Part shown: one piece after another, positions 25,585-34,798 of the stretch
How positions within the stretch are numbered: position 1 is the first letter of the stretch
Layout of the letters: the number at the start of each line of letters is the position of its first letter
Source of the DNA: an uncultured Bacilli bacterium
GTDB lineage: Bacteria; Bacillota_I; Bacilli_A; RF39; UBA660
DNA length: 57,867 nucleotides
Direction: 5' to 3'
Assembly: GCA_934148995.1 (NCBI GenBank)
Contig: CAKPDM010000011.1
Span: 1-57,867, forward strand
The notes under the pieces: generated by a model
The model's database searches: none
Told to the model about the DNA's origin: nothing
What the model saw: only the letters and a program-made list of their open reading frames with translations
Made by a program: the position numbers and the translations under genes

Positions 25585-25995
25585 ATGAACGTATTAATTA
25601 GAGAATATGAAAATAATGATAAGTTAAGTCTTAATAATTTACTTAATGAACATTATCAAGGTATAAATATTGATTCTTTAGAAAACAGTAAAACTGCTCT
25701 TAGTTTAGTTGCAGTTAGTGATGATAAAGTTGCTGGTCATTTACATATTGACATAATTAATGATAACTTTAGAAATATTAGATTTGGTTATATCAGTTAT
25801 GTCTGTGTTGCTAGTGAATATCAAAATAAGGGAATTGGTACTCTTCTTATGAAAGAAGCAGATACGGTTGCTAGGAAAGAAAACCTTGCTTATTATGAAT
25901 TAACTTCAAGAGCTTCAAGACAAGCTGCTCATCATTTATATTTAAAGAATGGTTTTATTATTAGAGAATCTACTATCTTTAAGAAGACTTATTAG
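25585..25995 (+). CDS. GNAT N-acetyltransferase
   Basis: Protein of 136 aa with the GNAT core: motif A in YISYVCVASEYQNKGIGTLLMKEAD and the C-terminal YELTSRASRQAAHHLYLKNGF of RimI-like members. The substrate is unknown. It is followed 9 nt later by an XRE regulator, so the two are probably co-expressed. It is divergent from the YitT gene. Confidence 0.88.
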   Translation: MNVLIREYENNDKLSLNNLLNEHYQGINIDSLENSKTALSLVAVSDDKVAGHLHIDIINDNFRNIRFGYISYVCVASEYQNKGIGTLLMKEADTVARKENLAYYELTSRASRQAAHHLYLKNGFIIRESTIFKKTY

Positions 25996-26004
25996 GAGCA
26001 TTTT

Positions 26005-26703
26005 ATGAATCAAGAAAAGATAGGAAGTCTTATTAAAAAGATAAGAAAGGAAAATAATCTTACCCAGCAAGACTTTGCTAAGAAGTATGGAGTTACTTAT
26101 CAAGCAGTTAGTAAATGGGAAAATGGGAAAAACATTCCTGATATTGCTTTACTAAAAGAAATTTGTAGTGATTATAATATAGATATAAATGAATTATTAG
26201 ATAATAATTATAAAGTTAAGAAAAAGAATATTCCGTTACTAATATTAATTGGTATTTTAGTTATCACTTTTATTACTATTTTCCTTTTAATTACTAATAA
26301 GAATGAGTCATTTCATTTTAAAACCCTTTCTTCTAGTTGTAATAACTTTACAATTAAAGGAACTCTTGCTTATAATAATAATCAATCATCTATTTATATT
26401 TCTAATATTGATTATTGTGGTGGAGATGACAAGATTAAATATAAAAAAATAGAATGTATTCTCTACGAAAAAGAAAAAGATAATGTTACTAAATTAATTA
26501 AAAAGAACACTTCAAAAGAAAGTAATATTACGATTGAAGAATATTTAAAAGATTTCACTTTTAAGATTAATAACTACGACAGACTTTGTAAAACCTATTC
26601 TAAAAACAGTCTTTATCTAACAATAAAAGCAACTAATAATAATGATAAAGTCACAACATACGACATACCATTAACAATTAATGATGATTGCTTTAATAAT
26701 TAA
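26005..26703 (+). CDS. Membrane-anchored XRE regulator
   Basis: Protein of 232 aa. The N-terminal HTH (residues 4-62: IRKENNLTQQDFAKKYGVTY, then VSKWENGKNIPDIALLKEIC) is a clear XRE domain. A single membrane helix follows (about residues 75-96), then a C-terminal extracytoplasmic domain with Cys, Asn and Lys. This layout suggests a one-component sensor that links an outside signal to DNA binding. A perfect terminator follows the stop. Confidence 0.88.
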   Translation: MNQEKIGSLIKKIRKENNLTQQDFAKKYGVTYQAVSKWENGKNIPDIALLKEICSDYNIDINELLDNNYKVKKKNIPLLILIGILVITFITIFLLITNKNESFHFKTLSSSCNNFTIKGTLAYNNNQSSIYISNIDYCGGDDKIKYKKIECILYEKEKDNVTKLIKKNTSKESNITIEEYLKDFTFKINNYDRLCKTYSKNSLYLTIKATNNNDKVTTYDIPLTINDDCFNN

Positions 26704-26705
26704 CG

Positions 26706-26729
26706 ACTCAACCACAAGTTGAGTTTTTT
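26706..26729 (+). terminator. Terminator after the XRE regulator
   Basis: ACTCAAC (26706-26712) and GTTGAGT (26718-26724) with a 5-nt loop and a T run. Confidence 0.9.
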
Positions 26730-26795
26730 CAACTTCTATTTTATTTATCTTTAGATATATTTCTTTTAAAATTGAAATTGTAAAGGAAGTGTATT

Positions 26796-28736
26796 ATGAA
26801 AAAAATTATTGTTTATACGGTAGTAATTATTTTACTTTTTTTAGGAATAGTTATTTCTCTTACTAACAGTCAAAGAGGAAGAAAAAAAGTAAAGACCGAA
26901 TTAAGTCTTGTGGAAAAACAAGCAAAGGAAGAAGCTAAGTTTAAGATAGATGGTTATACAGTTGACAAACCAAATATTATTGTTGATCCTTACAAGTCTT
27001 CCCCTCTAACTGCTCTTATTCTTTTTGAAACAAAAGATAAAGTAAGTCCTAAAGTGACAGTAGTAGGAAAAGATAAGAAGACTACTATTACTCATCAGTT
27101 TAAAAGTGCTAAAGAACATTATTTATCTGTTTATGGATTATATCCTGATAGTGAAAATGAAGTAATTGTAGAATATAAAGATGTAAAAAAAACATATAAA
27201 ATTAAAACTGACAAATTACCAGATGATTTTATAACTCCAACTAGTGTCAAAGCTGATAAGAGTAAACTTGGAAGTGAGTTTTATTTCTTCTCCCCTTCTT
27301 CTACTGGTTATACTGCTGCTTATGATATAAATGGTGATGTTAGATGGTACTTATCTTTCAATGCTATCTGGGACATTGAAAAATTAAATAATGGACATTT
27401 ATTAGTAGGAACAGAACGACTTATTAATTCTCCTTACTATGTTACTGGTTTATATGAAATTGATATGTTTGGAAAAATTTATACTGAATATAGTTTAGAG
27501 GGAGGTTATCATCATGATTATTATGAAATGCCGAATGGTAATTTATTAGTTGCATCTGATAATTTTGGTAATAGTGATGGTACAGTAGAAGACTATGTCG
27601 TAGAACTAGACAGAAAAACTGGTAAAGTAGTTAAAAGTTTTGATTTAAGAAAGATTCTTAATATGGAAGATGGTAAAAGTGAAAACTGGACTAGTTATGA
27701 CTGGTTTCACAATAACTCTGTTTGGTATGATGAAAAAACTAATTCAATTACTTTATCTGGCAGACATCAAGATGCTGTTATTAATATTGACTACAAGAGT
27801 GGTAATTTGAACTGGATTCTTGGTGACTCTACAAATTGGAGTAAAAAGTACCAAAAGTATTTCTTTAAATCTGTCGGAAAAGACTTTGAATGGCAATGGA
27901 GTCAACACGCAGCAATGATTACTCCTAAAGGTGAAGTTTTTCTTTTTGATAATGGTAACAATAAGTCTAAGAATAAAGAAGACTATGTCGAAGCAAAAAA
28001 TTCTTACTCACGTGGTGTTATTTATAAAATTGATACTGAGAAAATGGAGATTAAACAAGTCTTTGAATATGGTAAAGAAAGAGGAAGTGACTTCTATTCA
28101 CCTTATATTTCTGATGTTGATTATTTGAATGATAATCACTATATCATTCATTCAGGAGGAATTGTATCAGTTGATGGAACACCTTCTAATAAACCAGCTG
28201 GTCTTACAAGTGGAGATGTTACTTTAAAATCTGATACTGTAGAGTTACTTGATAATAAAGTTATCTTTGAAATGACTTTACCAGCTAATTTTTATAGAGT
28301 TGAAAAGATGAACATTTACGGTAATGATGAATTAAAATTAGGTAAAGCTAAACGTCTTGGAAGTCTTGGTAAGACTAAAGTTGCTAAAAAGAAACTTAAT
28401 ATTTCCAAAAAATATAATAAAAATAATTCTGAATATAAAAAACATAAAATAAGTTTTACTAAAGAAATTGACCGGTTAGTATTTAAGGGTCAATTCAAAA
28501 GAGAAGATAAAGTAAATGTCGTATTAGTAAAAAATGGTATTGCTAATTACTATAATATCAAAATTAGTAAAAAGCCCTACACTGCTCTTTGTGTTGACAT
28601 ATTCACTGAAGAAGAAAATAAAAATGGAATTACTATAAGTCGTTATATTAATAAGGAAGGACTTTCAGGAATTTATTCTATCTTCATTGAAATTAATGGT
28701 AAACTATACGATACAAGTGAAACAGTGCAATTCTAA
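26796..28736 (+). CDS. Arylsulfate sulfotransferase family protein
   Basis: Large exported enzyme of 646 aa matching the bacterial arylsulfate sulfotransferase (AssT) family, which moves a sulfate group from one phenolic ester to another phenol by a sulfohistidine intermediate. An N-terminal membrane or signal segment (about residues 3-22) is followed by an Ig-like N-domain (about 50-150) and a beta-propeller. Motifs are TAAYDINGDVRWYL, GGYHHDYYEMPNGNLLVAS, WFHNNSVWYDEKTNSITLSG then RHQDAVINIDYKSG, and WSQHAAMITPKG, with His residues as candidate active-site ligands. A C-terminal beta domain follows. It has a GGAAG ribosome site and its own bidirectional terminator. Whether it transfers sulfate here is inference. 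Confidence 0.85.
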   Translation: MKKIIVYTVVIILLFLGIVISLTNSQRGRKKVKTELSLVEKQAKEEAKFKIDGYTVDKPNIIVDPYKSSPLTALILFETKDKVSPKVTVVGKDKKTTITHQFKSAKEHYLSVYGLYPDSENEVIVEYKDVKKTYKIKTDKLPDDFITPTSVKADKSKLGSEFYFFSPSSTGYTAAYDINGDVRWYLSFNAIWDIEKLNNGHLLVGTERLINSPYYVTGLYEIDMFGKIYTEYSLEGGYHHDYYEMPNGNLLVASDNFGNSDGTVEDYVVELDRKTGKVVKSFDLRKILNMEDGKSENWTSYDWFHNNSVWYDEKTNSITLSGRHQDAVINIDYKSGNLNWILGDSTNWSKKYQKYFFKSVGKDFEWQWSQHAAMITPKGEVFLFDNGNNKSKNKEDYVEAKNSYSRGVIYKIDTEKMEIKQVFEYGKERGSDFYSPYISDVDYLNDNHYIIHSGGIVSVDGTPSNKPAGLTSGDVTLKSDTVELLDNKVIFEMTLPANFYRVEKMNIYGNDELKLGKAKRLGSLGKTKVAKKKLNISKKYNKNNSEYKKHKISFTKEIDRLVFKGQFKREDKVNVVLVKNGIANYYNIKISKKPYTALCVDIFTEEENKNGITISRYINKEGLSGIYSIFIEINGKLYDTSETVQF

Positions 28737-28745
28737 TAACTCAAC

Positions 28746-28791
28746 AAAAAAAGATAATTTTGGATATTTAATATCTTAAATTATCTTTTTT
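28746..28791. terminator. Bidirectional terminator between convergent genes
   Basis: AAAAAAGATAATTT (28746-28759) pairs with AAATTATCTTTTTT (28778-28791), with A/T runs on both sides. It serves the sulfotransferase and the LOG-family gene. Confidence 0.85.
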
Positions 28792-29354
28792 AATTTTTGC
28801 TTAGCTGTTTCTTCTGTAATTTTTGAATAATTGTTAATATAATGCAAAGCTGAAGAGGCAGAGTCTGTCACCAAATAATTTCTTCTATCATTTTTATCAG
28901 AGAAATTTTCTCCATAGATACCATCCATAAATTCAAGGAGTTTATCAAAGTAACCATTGGAGTTATAAATTACAATTGGTTTATTAAACTCATGACATCT
29001 TTTACTCTCAATAGAAGTGAATAACTCATAAATTGTCCCTAGTCCACCAGGCAAAAAGATAAGAGCATCACTTGCTGATATAAGGCTATCTGTTCTTTCA
29101 CTAACAGATTTAGTAGTTATTTCTTTATCACAATTTAGTTCTTTAAAATCATCTTTATATGCTTCTGGACAAATTCCTGTTATCTTGCCTTTTCCTCTAA
29201 GAGTTGTAGTATATGCTAGTCCCATCAATCCAGAATTACAAGCACCAAATACTAAATCGTTTCCTTCTAGCAACTGTTCTAAAAAATTTTTACAATCATT
29301 AAAATATTCTTCTGGAATATTATTACTAGATGAACATCCTATAAATAATTTCAT
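28776..29354 (-). CDS. LOG family protein (TIGR00730)
   Basis: Rossmann-fold protein of 192 aa with the PGGLGTIYELFTS motif that defines the LOG/YvdD family. Proteins of this family hydrolyse nucleoside 5'-monophosphates to release the base (cytokinin-activating in plants and some bacteria). The GACNSGLMGLAY loop is also conserved. The native substrate is unclear. The start is preceded by AAGGAG. Confidence 0.88.
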   Translation of the reverse strand: MKLFIGCSSSNNIPEEYFNDCKNFLEQLLEGNDLVFGACNSGLMGLAYTTTLRGKGKITGICPEAYKDDFKELNCDKEITTKSVSERTDSLISASDALIFLPGGLGTIYELFTSIESKRCHEFNKPIVIYNSNGYFDKLLEFMDGIYGENFSDKNDRRNYLVTDSASSALHYINNYSKITEETAKQKLKKII

Positions 29355-29510
29355 TTTTTTGTTTCTCCTTTATAATAGCCACTTTTTGATTGATATTATA
29401 CATTACAATAATTAAAAACTCAACAAGATTGGATAAAAATAGAGGCATACTATGTATAAAGTATAAGTAAAAAAGATGCCTATGAGAATTGATTTTTACA
29501 ATAATTTGAG

Positions 29511-29546
29511 AAAAATAAAAATTCACAAATATAGTTATTTGTGAAT
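29511..29546 (-). terminator. Terminator of tRNA-Cys
   Basis: ATTCACAAAT (29521-29530) pairs with ATTTGTGAAT (29537-29546), and a T-rich run follows on the minus strand. Confidence 0.85.
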
Positions 29547-29556
29547 TAATTTCAAA

Positions 29557-29631
29557 TGGAGGGCCTAGTCGGATTTGAACCAACGATCAGGGAGTTGCAG
29601 TCCCACGCCTTAGCCACTTGGCTATAGACCC
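29557..29631 (-). tRNA. tRNA-Cys (GCA)
   Basis: Cloverleaf with acceptor GGGTCTA/TAGGCCC, discriminator T (typical of tRNA-Cys), encoded CCA at 29557-29559, anticodon loop CTGCAAC giving GCA, and TpsiC arm GGTTCAAATCC. A single gene with its own terminator. Confidence 0.95.
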
Positions 29632-29826
29632 AGTTAATCAACGTGCTAAGTAGCACTTGCAAATATTATTTTACACTACCCTACTTAGTTTGTCAATCAA
29701 CTTTCACTTAATTATATGTACTTGTAGCAAAAGAAATGAATATTTTAACAACCTTTAAATTAATACTAATATTAAAAACTTTTAAAATTATGGTAAAATT
29801 TAATTAAGGTAGGGGGTGAAGATGTA

Positions 29827-30375
29827 GTGGTATTCTATATTATAATGGCAGTTATCATATTACTTATTATTTATATTTTATTTTTATATAATAGTTTCGT
29901 AAGTTTAAGTAACAAAGTAAAAGAAGCTTTTTCAACAATGGACGTTTATCTAAAAAAACGTTGGGATCTAATTCCTAATTTAGTAGAAACTGTTAAAGGT
30001 TATGCTGAACATGAAAAAGAAACATTTAATGAAGTTACAAAACTAAGAAACAATAATTATGAAGAAATGTCAACTGATGAAAAAATAGCTGTTAATGAAA
30101 AAATGACTAATAATGTTGATAAAATTATGGCTTTAAAAGAGTCTTACCCAGACTTGAAAGCTAATACAAATTTTAAAGACCTAAGTGAGCAATTAAAAAA
30201 ATTAGAAGATGATATTGCTAATTCTAGAAAATACTACAATGCTGTAGTTAGAATCTACAATAATAAAGTAGAAATGTTTCCTAACAACTTAGTGGCAAAA
30301 ATATTAGGTTATAAACCAAAAGCAATGTTTGAAGCAACTAGTGAAGAAAGAAACAATGTCAAAGTAGAATTATAA
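29827..30375 (+). CDS. lemA: LemA family protein
   Basis: Membrane protein of 182 aa with one N-terminal helix and a cytosolic helical bundle. Typical segments are NSFVSLSNKVKEAFSTMDVYLKKRWDLIPNLVETVKGYAEHEKE and ANSRKYYNAVVRIYNNKVEMFP. It uses GTG with GGGGGTGA upstream. The DUF2207 gene follows 4 nt after its stop; LemA and DUF2207 are commonly found together in bacteria. The function is not established. Confidence 0.93.
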   Translation: MVFYIIMAVIILLIIYILFLYNSFVSLSNKVKEAFSTMDVYLKKRWDLIPNLVETVKGYAEHEKETFNEVTKLRNNNYEEMSTDEKIAVNEKMTNNVDKIMALKESYPDLKANTNFKDLSEQLKKLEDDIANSRKYYNAVVRIYNNKVEMFPNNLVAKILGYKPKAMFEATSEERNNVKVEL

Positions 30376-30379
30376 ACGG

Positions 30380-32330
30380 ATGAATGATGAAAAAAATACT
30401 AAGTTTATTTTCGCTTTTACTATAATTACATTTTTAACGATATTTAGCTATTCATCAAATGTCTATGCCACAAATTATATACCTAGTGAAAACTATCAAT
30501 ATAGTAATTATGATTATGTCATTGATAAATATGATATTAATATCATAGTAAATGAAAATAATAGTTTTGATGTTACAGAAACGATTGATGCTTATTTTAA
30601 CGTTCCTAAACATGGAATATTTAGAATTATACCCAGAAAAAATACTATTACAAGATTAGACGGAACAAGCTCCACTAATAGAGTAAGAATTAAAAATATA
30701 AATATCAATAGTGAATACACAAAATCTATTGTAAATGGAGATTATGAGCTAAAAGTAGGATCTTCTGATAAAACTTTAACTGGTAAAAATACTTATATTA
30801 TTAATATATACATACAGTCTTGGCAAAGATCCAGTTAAAGATTATGATGAACTATATTATAACATAATAGGAAATCAGTGGGATACTGTAATTGGAAATA
30901 TTACTTTTAATATCACCATGCCAAAGGATTTTGATACCAATAAATTAGGATTTTCCTCAGGAGTAAGTGGTTCAACTGATAATAGCAAAATTAGATATAC
31001 AATTAGTGGTAATACAATTACAGGTAGTTATGAGGGAATCTTAAATGCGTATGAAGCTTTAACTGTAAGATGTGAACTAGATGAAGGCTATTTTACTTAT
31101 ACAGGAATAGATAATAATCCAAAAGAATATTTTATCTACTTTATTCCCCTACTATTTCTAATTATCTCAATTGCTTTATGGTATAAATTTGGTAAGGATG
31201 ACCAAGTTATTGAAACAGTAGAATTTTATCCACCAGATGGATTCAATAGTTTAGAGGTTGGATTTTTATATAAAGGAAAAGCAGAAAATCAAGATGTTAC
31301 TTCTCTACTCATTTACCTAGCAAATAAAGGTTACATTAAGATAACTGAATCTGAGGAAAAAGCCTTATTTCTTAAATCAAAAAGTTTTAAAGTAATTAAA
31401 CTTAAAGACTATGATGGAAACAATGCAAATGAGAGATTGTTTTTAAATAACTTATTCAAGCAGGGAAAAGTTGTTAATGGTATCACCGAAGTAAGCTCAA
31501 ATGAGCTATATGATGACTTCTATATTACTACAACGAAGATATTCTCAAATATGAATAGTAAAGAAAATAAAAATACTATATTTGAAAAAACAACAGCTAA
31601 AAGAGTAATGGTTATCTTAATGATTATTGCATCCTATTGTTTAATAACTATTCCACCAATGCTTGAATGCGGAGATACTGAGTTGTTATGGGTTGGATTG
31701 TTATTTCCAGGAATTGGTTTCACTGTTTTATTTTCATTAGTATTTGGTGAACCTCAAACAGTATATGTTAATGGGGTTGCTAATAACTCAGCTATAGCTT
31801 CTAAAATATTTGGACTTATATGGGGACTAGGATTTGGTGGATTTCCGTGGTGGTTTATCGTGTTACCAACACTTTTAGAAAGTAATCTTTACTTATTTGG
31901 TTATATATTTGGATTAATTTGTATTTTAGGAATGGTTTTATGCTTTACTTACTTACCTAAAAGAACTAAATACGGAAATCAAGTGTTAGGAAAAATCAAA
32001 GGATTTAGGAATTTTCTTATAACTGCTGAGAAAGAAAGATTAGAAGCAATGGTATTGGAACATCCTACATACTTCTATGATATTTTGCCATATACTTACG
32101 TATTAGGAGTTTCTGATAAATGGATTAAAAAGTTCGAAGCAATTTCTCTTGCTGCGCCATCTTGGTATGATAGCCCATCTGACTTTAGCATTGACACTTT
32201 TGACTCATTCGTTAATTCTACCATGTCATCAGCCCAAAGTGTTATGTCATCAAATTCCACTAGTTCCTCTGATTCTGGTGGTGGTTCATCAGGTGGAGGA
32301 TCCGGCGGTGGTGGCGGTGGATCTTGGTAA
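30380..32330 (+). pseudogene. DUF2207 membrane protein, one frameshift
   Basis: Signal peptide (KFIFAFTIITFL, cleavage after SSNVYA), an extracellular DUF2207 domain, two to four membrane helices and a glycine-rich C-terminus ending GGGGGGSW, as in YciQ-like proteins. The first part is open to 30838. The family sequence continues in another frame from about 30804: TYSLGKDPVKDYDELYY, then MPKDFDTNKLGFSS. The total length of 1951 nt is one base over a multiple of three, so a single extra base near 30800-30806 explains the break. It may be an assembly error, a mutation, or a slippage site; no classic slippery heptamer stands out. It pairs with lemA. Confidence 0.85.
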
Positions 32331-32347
32331 AATGAAAGGAGAAAATA

Positions 32348-32404
32348 ATGTTTGTTTAATGTAGTAACTGTGGCAAAGAAAATAAAAATACAAATATTAA
32401 ATGA
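32348..32404 (+). pseudogene. Zinc-ribbon protein remnant
   Basis: An AAAGGAG site and ATG at 32348, then MFV, an in-frame TAA (32357-32359), and CSNCGKENKNTNIK before a TGA. CSNCGKEN is the start of many zinc-ribbon membrane proteins. Only the ribbon survives. Confidence 0.55.
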
Positions 32405-32786
32405 TTAGAAAATATTCAAATGCCATTATTAGTATTGATACCCATGAAGCATATATGAAAGAAGATGCAAAAACTATAAAAGAAAATTTTGATCTAGTTG
32501 ATATTGCTTTTATTGACAAAGAATTTACAGAACTTTTAGATTGTAAAGCACCTATCAAAATTATTAAAATAGGAAAAGAAGGATGTAAATTTATATCAAA
32601 AAACAGGACATTCACTGTAAACACAACAGAATGTAAAGTAATAGATAAAACTGGAGCTGGTGATGTTGTAACTGGAGTATTTTTAGCAATACTAACAATC
32701 CGGTAGAGGCATTACAAACAGCTGTCGATATGGCTACTCTGTCAATTAAAGATTATGGTGTTGATTTTTTAAGTAACTATATATAA
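32401..32786 (+). pseudogene. PfkB family sugar kinase, C-terminal remnant
   Basis: Remnant of a ribokinase-like sugar or nucleoside kinase. The signature DKTGAGDVVTGVFLA is intact, including the catalytic Asp. The N-terminal sugar-binding half is missing. Near 32690 the frame shifts, and the family end continues as NPVEALQTAVDMATLSIKDYG in another frame to a TAA at 32784. It is not functional as it stands. Confidence 0.8.
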
Positions 32787-32806
32787 CAAGCTTCATAATT
32801 TAAAGC

Positions 32807-32845
32807 AAAAAAATTGTCATGAAATTTTAATCACGACATTTTTTT
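32807..32845. terminator. Bidirectional terminator
   Basis: TGTCATGA (32815-32822) pairs with TCACGACA (32831-32838), flanked by A7 and T7. It ends transcripts from both sides, including the N/Q-rich protein gene. Confidence 0.85.
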
Positions 32846-32846
32846 A

Positions 32847-34331
32847 TTAGTTAATTGATTGAATGGTAAATTCATAGCCAAAGGTACCTTCACTGACATC
32901 AAATGTTATTGTGTAGTTATTTCCTACTACCAAATTTAATGAACCATTTGTATATTTCATTTCATATTCAACACCCTTGCTATCAACAAACTTATAGTCA
33001 GTGTATGTATAAGAATTACCATCTTTAAATCCAAAACCTGGTTCACCTATTTCGGTTAATGTAAGAACATCAGTATGTGTCCCTAGTGAATATAAACCGA
33101 TCTTATCACGTAATTCGCTTTCACTAGTAATACTACTAATATCTTCATTATTTGATTTTAGATAGATTTTATAATCAACAATAGTTTTAGTATTTCCTTT
33201 GGTTTTATAATAAATGTTTAATTTAATATAATCTTTGTAATCACCTAATTTATTGAATAATTCAGTATTATTAATCCCTAGTATATACTCTTCTGAATTA
33301 TTGGAAGGACTGTCAATAGTTACGTTGCAATTTGAACCAAGGCATCCATAACCACTTACACTTACGTCTTCTAGCAACTTACCACCAGATGTTGAACTGC
33401 CATTTATTGTAAGCCAATTAGTAGGATTAAGTACATTCACAAATGCACTACTTATTCCAGCAAATGCCATTATAATGTATAAGACAATAGCAATAACTAC
33501 TTCAACAAATAACCCTACAAATATCTGTCCAACACTTGTTCCTCCTTTTGCTGCACAAAGTTTGTTCAATTCTTCTTGATTTTTTTTGGGATTAGACATT
33601 TTTATTATAGCAACCTTCTTTTTAGCATAAGAAAGATATAACTTATTTACTAAGAATCCTACTATAATACAAAAAAGCAAAGTAACTATAAATTTATCGA
33701 TAACATTGAGTACTATGAGATTGATTAAAAATACAATTAGTGTATAACCAAACATTTTTCTATAAAACATATAAAGCGTTGTGAAGAAAAAACCAGCAAA
33801 GTTGAATTTTCTAGTTGTAATCTTTTCATAGTTATTACCAATAAAAGCTTTTAATAATTCGTCATCAGAAATTATTGAACTAGGCTCGGGTTTCAATAGA
33901 TTTTCAATTGATACTGTCCCTACATTGGTAGTGTTTTGTTGTGGTGTAGTTTCAGAAGATATGTTTCCAGTTCCTACATTGTTATTAGTATTTTGAGTAA
34001 ATTGTGGCATTGATTGTAGATTATTATTGATTGATTGTGAATTATTTGTCGCTTGACCAATGTTATTAGAAATTGAATTATTTATTTGAGAATTTACGTT
34101 ACTTTTTGAACGCATAGATGGTTCACCATACATTTGCAATATATCTGGCTGCTGGGAACTTGCCATAGAAGCTGTATTGCTAGCAAAAGTATTATTATTT
34201 ATTGACTGTTGATTTAAATTATCGTTTGAATTATTCATTCCTAAATTAAAGTTATCACCACTTTGATTATTTGATTGTGATTGAGATGTAAAATCATTAT
34301 TACCAAATATATTATTATTAGAATCGTTCAT
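32847..34331 (-). CDS. Membrane protein with N/Q-rich N-terminus (DUF2628-like)
   Basis: Protein of 494 aa. About residues 1-150 are an Asn/Gln/Ser-rich low-complexity stretch (runs such as NNNIFGNNDFTSQSQSNNQ). A DUF2628-like membrane region follows (about 155-290) with AFIGNNYEKITTRKFNFAGF and four helices. The C-terminal part is an extracytoplasmic beta-rich domain with a Cys pair (YGCLGSNCN). The N/Q-rich cytoplasmic tail resembles prion-like tails, which can drive clustering. No functional assignment is possible. The start has a GAGGAG-type site. Confidence 0.8.
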   Translation of the reverse strand: MNDSNNNIFGNNDFTSQSQSNNQSGDNFNLGMNNSNDNLNQQSINNNTFASNTASMASSQQPDILQMYGEPSMRSKSNVNSQINNSISNNIGQATNNSQSINNNLQSMPQFTQNTNNNVGTGNISSETTPQQNTTNVGTVSIENLLKPEPSSIISDDELLKAFIGNNYEKITTRKFNFAGFFFTTLYMFYRKMFGYTLIVFLINLIVLNVIDKFIVTLLFCIIVGFLVNKLYLSYAKKKVAIIKMSNPKKNQEELNKLCAAKGGTSVGQIFVGLFVEVVIAIVLYIIMAFAGISSAFVNVLNPTNWLTINGSSTSGGKLLEDVSVSGYGCLGSNCNVTIDSPSNNSEEYILGINNTELFNKLGDYKDYIKLNIYYKTKGNTKTIVDYKIYLKSNNEDISSITSESELRDKIGLYSLGTHTDVLTLTEIGEPGFGFKDGNSYTYTDYKFVDSKGVEYEMKYTNGSLNLVVGNNYTITFDVSEGTFGYEFTIQSIN

Positions 34332-34798
34332 TGATATCTCCTCTTATTTACAATATTTTACTATTTTAGTGCTGAACAACAAAGAAAAGTGTAATATGCC
34401 TTTACCTAGTTTATTAATTAATAATCAAAGAAAAAAAGTTTAAACTATCTCACTATAAAAAAGACTACAACCTACTCTACATATCATTCACTACTCTACG
34501 TTAATTATAGCATACTTTTATCAAATATGAGAAAATTATCTATCTAGTTAAAAGCATCGCTATGTTATAGTACGATCATCAAAAACAGACTAATTCTTGA
34601 TATTATATTCTATTAGACTATTTTAAAAAAAATATAATTTCTATACAAAAATAAAAACTTACGAACTTTTTAGTCCGTAAGTTGATTCAAATAGAGCGAT
34701 AACTTTACTTATGTTCGAAAAATTATACTCCCAAAGTTGTTTGATTAAATCAACTAAATAAATTATATCAATTTTTGAGATAATTTCAATAAAATATA
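34332..34798. other. Gene-free stretch with a terminator-like repeat
   Basis: AT-rich, with no credible gene. It contains a hairpin ACTTACG (34657-34663)/CGTAAGT (34676-34682) that with its flanks nearly repeats the tRNA-Gly terminator at 38844-38877. Nothing else here can be assigned. Confidence 0.6.
34650..34688 (-). repeat. Orphan copy of a tRNA terminator
   Basis: AAAACTTACGA, a short loop, then AGTCCGTAAGTTGATT matches the terminator downstream of tRNA-Gly (38850-38880) almost exactly, including the sequence next to the tRNA 3' end (TCAAAT). No tRNA gene is present beside this copy. Confidence 0.7.

Noticed and set aside
29326..29583. Leftward 85-aa open frame over the tRNA-Cys terminator
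   Set aside because: It overlaps the tRNA 3' end and a terminator; no family likeness.
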